A DNA stretch of 64,000 nt, from contig JANQPH010000046.1 of the NCBI GenBank assembly GCA_028285405.1, positions 1 to 64,000 of the forward strand, given 5' to 3'. A model generated the notes under the pieces. The model was not told where the DNA came from, did no database searches, and was given only the letters and a program-made list of their open reading frames with translations. Each line of letters begins with the position of its first letter. Position 1 is the first letter of the stretch. This document shows positions 44,424 to 52,553 of this stretch, piece by piece. This DNA is from Thermoleophilia bacterium. GTDB lineage: Bacteria; Actinomycetota; Thermoleophilia; Miltoncostaeales; Miltoncostaeaceae. The position numbers and the translations under genes were made by a program.

Positions 44424-45397
44424 GCGCACCCCTGACGGTCGGAGACGTTCCCGGCGTCCGGGTCGGCCACTGGCACGATCTCGAGCGGGCGACCGGCTGC
44501 ACCGTGGTCATCCCCCCGGCCGGGACCGTCGGGGCGGTGGAGGTGCTCGGCGGGGGCGCGAGCACGCGCGAGCTCGAGCTGTTGCGCCCGAGCTCACCGA
44601 TCGTCGGGCCTTCCGCGGTCCTCCTGACCGGAGGGAGCGCCCTCGGGCTCGGTGCGGCCGACGGGGTCGTGCGCTGGTGCGCGAGCGCGGGCCTCGGCCA
44701 CGCCGCCGGCGCGGGGAGGACCGTGGTCCCGATCGTTCCGGCGGCGGTGATCCTCGACCTCTTCGTCGGCTCGTCCGACGCGTTTCCCGGGCCCGAGGAG
44801 GGATTGCTGGCGTGTGAGGCGGCCCGCGAGGGGGCTCACGAGCGCGGCAGCGTCGGAGCCGGCGCGGGCGCGACCGTCGGGAAGATCCTGGGCCACGAGG
44901 GCTGGTGCAAGGGCGGCGTGGGGGCCGCCGGGCTGAGGACCGCCGACGGCGTGACCGTGGCCGCACTTGCGGTCGTGAACGCGTTCGGAGACGTGATCGA
45001 CGCGTCCGGAGACGTGCTCGCGGGCGCGTTCGAGCCGGGGGTCGGCTTCGTCGGCGCCGCGCGGCGCCTGATCGACGACCCGCCCGCCGACCCGAGGTTC
45101 GACGTGCCCCAGCACACGACGCTCGTGTGCGTCGTGACCGACGCGGACCTCGGGTCCGTCGACGCGAGCCTCGTCGCTCGGATGAGCCACACGGGTGCGG
45201 CGAGGGCCGTGTCGCCCACCGCGACACCTGTCGACGGCGACGTGACCTTCGCGCTCGCGACCGGCGCGCGCCCGGCGAATCCCCTCAGATGCGGGGTCGC
45301 CGCTGCGGAGGTGACCGCCGAGGCGATTCGTGACGCTGTCCGGCAGGCCAGCTCGGTCGGCGCAGTTCCGACCGCGGCAGACCGCGCCGGGGCCTGA
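44420..45397 (+). CDS. P1 (S58, DmpA-like) family peptidase/amidase
   Basis: This 325-residue N-terminal-nucleophile hydrolase belongs to the DmpA/NylC family, which self-cleaves into two chains and acts on peptides or amides. It opens with VGDVPGVRVGHWHDLERATGCTVVI, has LTGGSALGLGAADGVVRW and the AVILDLFVGSSDAFPG block, GSVGAGAGATVGK and VAALAVVNAFGDVID. The expected cleavage/nucleophile site is HTTLVCVVTDADL, with a Thr near residue 233. The residue before it is His rather than the usual Asn. ATG 44420 overlaps mutM. The convergent glutaredoxin gene begins at the next base after the stop. Confidence 0.86.
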   Translation: MSAPLTVGDVPGVRVGHWHDLERATGCTVVIPPAGTVGAVEVLGGGASTRELELLRPSSPIVGPSAVLLTGGSALGLGAADGVVRWCASAGLGHAAGAGRTVVPIVPAAVILDLFVGSSDAFPGPEEGLLACEAAREGAHERGSVGAGAGATVGKILGHEGWCKGGVGAAGLRTADGVTVAALAVVNAFGDVIDASGDVLAGAFEPGVGFVGAARRLIDDPPADPRFDVPQHTTLVCVVTDADLGSVDASLVARMSHTGAARAVSPTATPVDGDVTFALATGARPANPLRCGVAAAEVTAEAIRDAVRQASSVGAVPTAADRAGA

Positions 45398-45664
45398 TCA
45401 GCCCGGGCCGACCCCGATCAGGGGATCGAGCTCGCCTCGGTCGTCGAGCGCCTTGATGTCGTCGAAGCCGCCGACCGGAGTGCCGTCGATCAGGATCTGC
45501 GGCACCGTGTAGCGACCCGTGAGCTCGGCGAGCCGAACCCTGGCCTCGGCGTCGCCCAGGCCCAGCTCGATCCGCTCGTAGTCGACGCCCTTTGCATCCA
45601 GAAGGCGGGCCGCGCGCACGCAGTAGGGGCAGCGGCTGCTGGTGTACATCGTGATCTCTGCCAT
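45398..45664 (-). CDS. Glutaredoxin (dithiol, CPYC)
   Basis: An 88-residue thioredoxin-fold protein that reduces disulfides. The active site SSRCPYCVRAARLL has the classical CPYC motif. The cis-proline segment YTVPQILIDGTPVGGFDDIKALDDRGELD matches the TVP / GG.DD glutathione-binding pattern. In Actinomycetota such proteins often use mycothiol-related reductants or act as glutaredoxin-like electrodoxins, so the physiological thiol is open. The ATG lies 7 nt after a -10-like TACAAT, which suggests a leaderless mRNA. Confidence 0.93.
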   Translation of the reverse strand: MAEITMYTSSRCPYCVRAARLLDAKGVDYERIELGLGDAEARVRLAELTGRYTVPQILIDGTPVGGFDDIKALDDRGELDPLIGVGPG

Positions 45665-45671
45665 TTCAGAA

Positions 45672-45677
45672 ATTGTA
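45672..45677 (-). promoter_or_regulatory. -10 element of the glutaredoxin gene (leaderless)
   Basis: TACAAT on the minus strand ends 7 nt before the ATG at 45664, so transcription would begin at or next to the start codon. No ribosome binding site precedes the ATG. A matching -35 element is not apparent. The region is unusually AT-rich for this genome. Confidence 0.45.
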
Positions 45678-45728
45678 GCGGGTATTTACGGGGATTTCCC
45701 GAGTGGGGTCTGGGCGCGACACCCCTTG

Positions 45729-45755
45729 GTGATACGATCACGTCTCACATGAGAC
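45729..45755. promoter_or_regulatory. Two adjacent palindromes over the tetR start (probable operators)
   Basis: GTGAT-ACG-ATCAC (45729-45741) is followed directly by GTCTCA-CA-TGAGAC (45742-45755). The first overlaps a -10-like TACGAT; the second contains the ATG of the TetR gene. Perfect arms at this position are typical of sites where a TetR-family repressor controls its own operon. Confidence 0.6.
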
Positions 45756-46315
45756 AGACAAGGTCCGATCGGCGGGGGGAGATCCTGAACAGGGCCGCGC
45801 AGGCGCTGGCCGAGGACCCCTCGCTCTCGCTCACCGAGCTGGCATCGCGCAGCGATGTCGGGCGCGCGACGCTGCATCGCCACTTCCGGTCGCGCGCGGA
45901 GCTGGTCGACGCCATCGCGGACGCCGCGCTCGAGTCGAGCGAGGACCTGGCGCTTCGCGCAGCGGACGGATCGGCGAGCGCCGGGGAGACGCTCGAGCGG
46001 ATGATGCGCGGCCTGGTCGAGATGGGCGCGGGCTACTCGTTCCTGGCGTCGGTCCCGCCGAGCGACCTCGGCGCGGACCAGCGCATGCGGTACGAGCGGC
46101 AGGTCGCGACGCTGCGTGAGCTGGTGGAGCAGGCGCGCGCCGAGCGATCCATCGGGATCGATCTTCCGAGCCGATGGGTGGCGCGCTTCTACGAGGGGCT
46201 GATCTACATCGCCTGGGCCGCGCTCGCCAGGGGCGACATCGCCGCGAACGACGCCGCCGAGCTCGCCGTGCGCAGCTTTCGCTCGGGCGTCGCCCCGATC
46301 GGGGCCGAGCGATGA
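45749..46315 (+). CDS. TetR-family transcriptional regulator
   Basis: The 188-residue protein has an N-terminal TetR helix-turn-helix (RRGEILNRAAQALAEDPSLSLTELASRSDVGRATLHRHFRSRAELVDAI), with the LHRHF recognition helix, and a helical ligand-binding domain (residues 60-185). The ligand is unknown. It is the first gene of a four-gene operon with 4-nt overlaps throughout, and two palindromes cover its start. It is therefore probably an autorepressor that is released by a substrate of the oxygenase it is encoded with. Confidence 0.9.
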   Translation: MRQTRSDRRGEILNRAAQALAEDPSLSLTELASRSDVGRATLHRHFRSRAELVDAIADAALESSEDLALRAADGSASAGETLERMMRGLVEMGAGYSFLASVPPSDLGADQRMRYERQVATLRELVEQARAERSIGIDLPSRWVARFYEGLIYIAWAALARGDIAANDAAELAVRSFRSGVAPIGAER

Positions 46316-47448
46316 GCACCGACTTCGTTCTCGGCCGAACTCCGCTGCTCCCGGTGGAGGCGTATCTGTCCGAGGAGTGGTTCGCGCGGGAACAGGAGCT
46401 GATCTTCGCCCCGAGCTGGATCTGCATCGGCGTGGAGTCCGATGCGGCCGAGCCGGGCGACTACCTCACCGCCCAGGTCGGGCGGTACGGGATCTTCGTC
46501 GTTCGCGGCGACGACCGCCGTCTGCGCGCGTTCCACAACGTCTGCCGGCACCGCGGCACCCAGCTGCTGCGTGCGACCGGCAGCTCGCAGACCGGGATCG
46601 TGTGCCCGTACCACAACTGGACGTACTCCATCAACGGCGATCTCGTGTCCATCCCCCAGCCGGAGTGCTTTCCGGGATTGCGGCTCGAGGAGCGAGGGCT
46701 CCACGCCGCGTCGGTCGAGACGTGGAACGGTTTGCTGTTCGTGCACCCCGAGCCCGATCCGCCGCAGAACCTGCGCGAGTGGCTGGGCGGTTTCCCCGAC
46801 AAGTTCGGGCCGCATCGGCCGGCGCTCCTCACCGAGGTCGAGCCCGATGTCCACGAGTGGGACGCCAACTGGAAGATCGTGGTCGAGAACTACATCGACG
46901 GCTACCACCTCATGCACCTCCACGCGACGACGCTCGACCAGTACGACCATCTCGCTGCGCAGACGGGCTTCCTCGGCCGCCACTTCCACTTCTGGGAGCC
47001 CCCGACGCCCGAGTACCGCAAGTGGCTCGAGCGGAACGGGGCCTGGCGGCTCGCGCACCTGTCGGCCGAGGACGACGGCGCGTACGTGCACATGCTGTGG
47101 CCCGCGACCGGCCTGGTGGGCCTCGAGTTCGCCTGGTCGCTCTTCCAGGTGATCCCGCTGTCTGCGACTCGGACCCGAATCGAGGTCCGCAACTGGTCCG
47201 ACGGCGGCGGCGGTGGCTGGAGTCGCCTCCTCTCGGTTCTCGGCGGGGGCGGGAAGGGGAAGGACGGCTCGGATCCGCTCGCATCCGGCGACTTCATGCA
47301 AGAGGACCGGTACGTGTGCGAGCAGCAGCAGCGGGCCATGCGCTCGCCGCTGTTCGGCGTCGGCGCGAGCGCCGAGCGGTACGAGGACTCGGTACGCGGC
47401 TTCCAGCGCAACGTCGCCGACGCGATGGGGGTCTCGGTCGACGCGTGA
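46312..47448 (+). CDS. Rieske-type aromatic-ring/quaternary-ammonium oxygenase, alpha subunit
   Basis: The 378-residue protein binds a Rieske [2Fe-2S] cluster through C78-x-H80 and C98-x2-H101 (NVCRHRGTQLL...GIVCPYHNWTY). Its catalytic domain has the mononuclear-iron site ENYIDGYHLMHLH (H199 and H204) with a likely third ligand in the C-terminal QEDRYVCEQQQ. The NWKIVVENYIDGYH pattern resembles alpha subunits acting on glycine betaine, carnitine, stachydrine or salicylate. The substrate cannot be told. A glycine/lysine-rich insert (GGGGGW...GGGGKGKDG) near residue 310 is unusual. It overlaps tetR and the reductase gene by 4 nt. Confidence 0.9.
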   Translation: MSTDFVLGRTPLLPVEAYLSEEWFAREQELIFAPSWICIGVESDAAEPGDYLTAQVGRYGIFVVRGDDRRLRAFHNVCRHRGTQLLRATGSSQTGIVCPYHNWTYSINGDLVSIPQPECFPGLRLEERGLHAASVETWNGLLFVHPEPDPPQNLREWLGGFPDKFGPHRPALLTEVEPDVHEWDANWKIVVENYIDGYHLMHLHATTLDQYDHLAAQTGFLGRHFHFWEPPTPEYRKWLERNGAWRLAHLSAEDDGAYVHMLWPATGLVGLEFAWSLFQVIPLSATRTRIEVRNWSDGGGGGWSRLLSVLGGGGKGKDGSDPLASGDFMQEDRYVCEQQQRAMRSPLFGVGASAERYEDSVRGFQRNVADAMGVSVDA

Positions 47449-48527
47449 GTCGCGGTGCCGTCCCCCTGACCGTCGCCGAGGTGCGGCCCGAGACCGCGCA
47501 GGCCCGGACCTTCGTGTTCGCGCAGCCGGGCGACTCTGGCGGCGTGCGCATCGGAGGCCACGCGGGGCAGCACCTCGTCCTGGAGCTGGTGGTCGACGGG
47601 AGCCCCGTGCGCCGGGCCTACTCGCTGAGCTCCAGCCCCGAGCTGGACGAGCCCCCGGCGGTGACCGTCAAGCGCGTGGAGGGCGGCCTCGCCTCGAGCT
47701 ATCTGCACGACGAGATCACCCCGGGCGCGGTGATCCCGGTCCACGGCCCGGCGGGCCGGTTCTGCGCGATGCCGTCGCCGACCGGGTATCGGACCTTCTA
47801 CATGTTCGCGGCCGGAAGCGGGATCACGCCCGTGATGAGCAATCTGCGCGCCATCCTGGCGTGTGAGCCGCACTCGGTCGTGCGACTGCTCTACGGCAAC
47901 CGACGGGTCGAGGACATCATCTTCGCCGACGAGCTCGACCGGCTCGCGGCCGAGCATCCGAGACGGCTCACCGTCGTCCACGCCCTCAGCGGACGCACAT
48001 GGCGCCGCAAGACCTGGACCGACGGGCTGCGCCGCTACCGTCGCGGCATCGTCGACGGGCCGGCGATCGACTGGTTCTTCGAGGCCTGGCCGCCGGACCC
48101 CCAGGACGCGCGTTACCTGGTCTGTGGGCCTCCGGGGATGATCGACCTCGTCACCGGCGTCCTGGCCGCACGGGGGGTGCCCGCGGCCGATGTCCTCGTC
48201 GAGCGCTTCGTCGCGCCGCCCGAGCCGTCCGCGGCCGCCAGCTCCGTCCGCGGCGCGACGGTCGTCGGACTGCTCGACGGCTCGGAGCATCGGGCGGTGC
48301 TTCAGGACGGCGAGCGCGTGCTCGACGCGCTTCGCCGCGTGGGCGCCGATGTTCCCTTCGCCTGCCAGAGCGGCGTCTGCGGCTCGTGCCGGGCGCGGCT
48401 GGTCGACGGCTCCGTCGACCAGGGGGTGACCTTCGCGCTCAGCGCGGACGAGCTCGCTCGGGGAGACGTCCTGCTCTGCCAGTCCGTTCCAACCAGCGAG
48501 CGGGTTCACGTCGAGGTGCGCACATGA
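47445..48527 (+). CDS. Ferredoxin-NAD(P) reductase-type electron donor with C-terminal [2Fe-2S]
   Basis: This 360-residue protein passes electrons from NAD(P)H to the Rieske oxygenase. The FAD domain has HAGQHLVLELVVDGSPVRRAYSLSSSPE (RxYSxSS flavin motif), the nucleotide domain FAAGSGITPVMSNLRAIL and YLVCGPPGMIDLV, and the C-terminal plant-type ferredoxin has its four cysteines in FACQSGVCGSCRARL and LLCQS. This is the class IA/III organisation (FAD-NAD-Fd order) typical of two-component oxygenases such as VanB/HmpX-like reductases. GTG 47445 overlaps the oxygenase stop. Confidence 0.92.
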   Translation: MSRGAVPLTVAEVRPETAQARTFVFAQPGDSGGVRIGGHAGQHLVLELVVDGSPVRRAYSLSSSPELDEPPAVTVKRVEGGLASSYLHDEITPGAVIPVHGPAGRFCAMPSPTGYRTFYMFAAGSGITPVMSNLRAILACEPHSVVRLLYGNRRVEDIIFADELDRLAAEHPRRLTVVHALSGRTWRRKTWTDGLRRYRRGIVDGPAIDWFFEAWPPDPQDARYLVCGPPGMIDLVTGVLAARGVPAADVLVERFVAPPEPSAAASSVRGATVVGLLDGSEHRAVLQDGERVLDALRRVGADVPFACQSGVCGSCRARLVDGSVDQGVTFALSADELARGDVLLCQSVPTSERVHVEVRT

Positions 48528-48802
48528 TCTCCGAGCGCGGGAGCGTCCGCCGGGTCGTCAGCGAGTCCGGCTCGCTCAAGTGGAAGGCGCTGCTTGCGAT
48601 CCTGCTGCTCTGGGTCGCGTTCTTCACCGACCAGGTGTGGGTCTTCGCGCTGCTCTTCGTCCTGTGGGCGCTCCAGAGCGTGGTCGCGGGCGAGACCCAC
48701 TTCGTCGAGCTGGTCCGCCGAGATCGGAACCCGGTCGTGTTCTGGGTCATCGTCGCGAGCTGGATCGCGATGAGCGTGCTGTGGGTGGTCTTCTCCGTGT
48801 GA
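48524..48802 (+). CDS. Small membrane protein of the Rieske operon
   Basis: The 92-residue protein has a hydrophilic N-terminus (MISERGSVRRVVSESGSLKWK) and three hydrophobic stretches: residues 22-33 and 38-52 (LLAILLLWVAFF, VWVFALLFVLWALQSV, possibly one hairpin), and 72-91 (VVFWVIVASWIAMSVLWVVF). I do not recognise a family. ATG 48524 overlaps the reductase stop, so it belongs to the operon. It could anchor the oxygenase system or move its substrate; both are guesses. It has no transporter signature. Confidence 0.72.
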   Translation: MISERGSVRRVVSESGSLKWKALLAILLLWVAFFTDQVWVFALLFVLWALQSVVAGETHFVELVRRDRNPVVFWVIVASWIAMSVLWVVFSV

Positions 48803-48836
48803 GGTGTGCACCCGGGGCGGCTGCCACACTCCCCGA

Positions 48837-49609
48837 GTGCCCGAGGAGACCGAGGCGATCGTCCTTCGCAGTGTCCGCTACGGGGAGGCGGATGCGGTCC
48901 TCGCCCTCTACACACCCGATCGGGGGCGGGTCTCGGCGATCGCCAAGGGCGCCCGCCGCCCGAAGAGCAAGCTGGCCGCCGCCGCCCAGCCGGGCGTCCG
49001 CGTGGCCGCGACGCTTCATCCCGGGCGCGGTGAGCTGGCGCGGTTCGGGGGCGCCACCTTGCTCGAGCCGAATGCCGGCATCTGGGCGCGGGCCGACCGG
49101 CTGCGGGCCGCGGGCGCGATCCTCGAGTCCGCGTATCGCGTGCTGCCCGAGGAGGACCCGAGCCCCGAGGCGTACACCCTGCTGACGCGAGCGCTCGGGC
49201 TCCTGTCGCGCGCCCAGGAGCACCCGGGCGCCGCGGACCTCCATCCGATCGTCCTCTCCGTTCGCGCGAAGCTCATCGTCGTCAGCGGCCTCCTGCCCGA
49301 GCTGGGCCGGTGCGCGAGCTGCGGCGGGGGTGGACCGCTCGTCGCCTTCGGCGCGGGGGCGGGGGGAGCCCTGTGTCCCGACTGTGCCGGCCTCGGGCAG
49401 CCCGCCGATCCGGCGGCGATCGACGGGTTCGCCCAGCTCGTCGGCCGTCCGTTGTCGGAGGCCTTCGACGCGCTGGCCGCAAGCAACGCCGCTGTCGTCG
49501 ACGTGATGATCGCCGAGGTGCTGGAGCACGGACTCGGCGTACGCCTCGGTCGGCCGAGCTCCAAGGTGCTCGGCCGTACGGGGCGAGCTGTGCGAGACTC
49601 GCCGGCCGG

Positions 49610-49613
<4 letters not shown>
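48837..49613 (+). CDS. recO: DNA repair protein RecO
   Basis: RecO anneals SSB-coated DNA and loads RecA with RecR. The 258-residue protein starts [43 protein letters not shown], the OB-fold N-terminal domain. A helical core follows, then a zinc ribbon with paired cysteines (RCASC and LCPDC). GTG 48837 is chosen because it leaves the canonical N-terminus; an in-frame upstream start would add eleven Cys-containing residues without similarity. The stop overlaps glyQ (ATGA). The recO-glyQ-glyS order is also common in Firmicutes. Confidence 0.93.
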
Positions 49614-50468
<855 letters not shown>

Positions 50469-50476
<8 letters not shown>

Positions 50477-52553
50477 CCTGCTGCTCGAGATCGGCTGCGA
50501 GGAGCTGCCGGCGAGCGCCTGCCGGGAGGCCCTGCGCCAAGCGCCGAGGCTCGTCGCCAGCGCGCTCGCCGAGCTCGAGATCGGTGGCGGTGAGCCGACC
50601 GCGCTGGTCGCGCCCCGGCGGATCGCGGTGCGCGTCGAGGGGGTACCCCTGGTCCGTGCCGCGTCACGCAAGATCCACGTCGGCCCGACCGAGGCGGCGG
50701 CGTTCGGTGAGGATGGCGCTCCCACCAAAGCGGCCGAGGGTTTCGCCCGCTCGCGCGGGGTGGCGGTCGGGGAACTCGCCGTCGAGGAGCGCGACGGACG
50801 GCGGGTCGTCGTCGCCGTGGTCGAGGAGCCCGAGGTCCCGGCGGCCGAGCTCGTGCCAGGTGTCGCGGCGAGCCTCGTGGACGGGCTGAGGTTCGGTAAA
50901 TCGATGCGATGGGGAGATGGGACCGGCTTGCGCTTCTCCCGCCCGGTCCGCTGGCTGGTCGCGCTCCTGGACGACCACGCCGTCCCCTTCGAGCTGCACG
51001 GCATCCTCGCCGGCCCGGAGACACGCGGGCACAGGTTCCTGGGCGGCCCCGTTCGCCTGGAGGCGGCCAGCGAGTACGTCGACCGCCTGCGCGAGGTGGG
51101 GGTCATCGCCGATCACGACGAGCGCCGGGCGACGATCGCCGCGGGCCTCGACGCCGCCGCGGCCGCGGTCGGCTGCACGTGGCGTGATCCCGGCAGGAAG
51201 CTCGAGGAGGTCCTCTACCTCGCCGAATGGCCCAACGTCATCAGCGGGAGCTTCGACGAGTCCCACCTCGGCCTGCCGGCGGGCGTCCTCGTCACCGCGA
51301 TGCAGTCCCACCAGCGCTACTTCCCGCTGGAGCGGTCCGACGGGAGCCTCTGGCCCGGGTTCCTCGCCGTGTCGAACGGCGACCCGGCCCACGCGCCCCT
51401 GATCGCGCGCGGCAACGAGGACGTGCTCGACGCGCGGCTCCAGGATGCGGCCTTCAGCTTCGAGCGGGACCGCCAGGCCGGCCTCGCGGCGCTCGACGAG
51501 CGGCTCGCGAGCATCGTGTTCCACGCCAAGCTCGGCAGCATGGCCGACAAGCGCGATCGACTGGTCCAGGCCGCGAGGATGCTCGGGGCCTCGGCGGGTC
51601 TCGACGCGCGCACCGTCGACGACGCCGAGGCGGCCGCTCGTCTCGCAAAGGCGGATCAGGCTGCGATCCTGGTGGCGGAGTTCGCCGAGCTGGAGGGCTA
51701 CGTCGGAGCCGAGTATGCGCGGCTGGAGGGGGCCGCCGAGCCGGTCTGGCGCGCAATCGCCGAGCAGTACCTGCCGACCGGCCTCGCGACGGGGCTCCCC
51801 GAGACGGACGCCGGCGCCGTGCTCGCGCTCGTCGACAAGCTCGACGGCGTCGTCGGAGCGTTCCTGGCGGGCGAGGGCCCGACCGGCTCACGCGATCCGT
51901 ACGGCGTTCGCCGGGCCGCGTCGGGGCTCGTCCGGATCCTCCTGGCGCGCGAGTGGGACCTCGATTTGGACCCGATGGTCGAGGCGGTCGCTCGCGGCCT
52001 CGAGGAGCAGGGCGCCGCCGCCGAGGTCACCGGCGCCGAGCTCGGCGGGCAGGTGGCGGCGTTCGTCGCCGACCGCCTCGCCTTCCAGCTTCGCGAGGAG
52101 GGTGTCGGCGCCGAGGCCAGCGCGGCGGCGATCGGGGCCCACGTGGGCGGTCCGGTCGCGACGGCCGCATGGGCGCGGCAGATCCAGGAGCTCCGGGACG
52201 GCGACGGCTTCCGTGCCGTCTGGACCGCAGCGCAGCGCAGCGACCGGCTGGCCGGCGAGGCCGCCCCGCTGGCGGCGGATGCCGCGCTCGACGAGCCGGC
52301 CGAGGTGGCCCTTCGCGACGCGATCACCGTTGCGGCTCCGGCGATCGCGACGGCGCGGGAGGCCCGTGCGCTCGAGGCGGCGCTTCTTGCGGGGCGCCCG
52401 CTCGCAGACGCCGTCGATCGGTTCCTCACGGACGTCCTGGTGAACGCGGACGATCTAGAGGTCCGCGCACGGCGCCTCGGGCTCGTTCGCGCCGCCGCCG
52501 ACACCCTCGCGGGAATCGCCGACTTCTCGAGGCTCACGGACGGGGGGAGCTGA
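50469..52553 (+). CDS. glyS: Glycyl-tRNA synthetase beta subunit
   Basis: The 694-residue tRNA-binding subunit begins [22 protein letters not shown], the invariant family opening, which fixes the ATG at 50469; an in-frame GTG at 50460 is less likely. Further blocks are [75 protein letters not shown]-type segments, and LARRIAQ-like C-terminal helices with [22 protein letters not shown]. It is complete. The final 20 nt overlap the end of the opposing MMPL gene. Confidence 0.95.
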
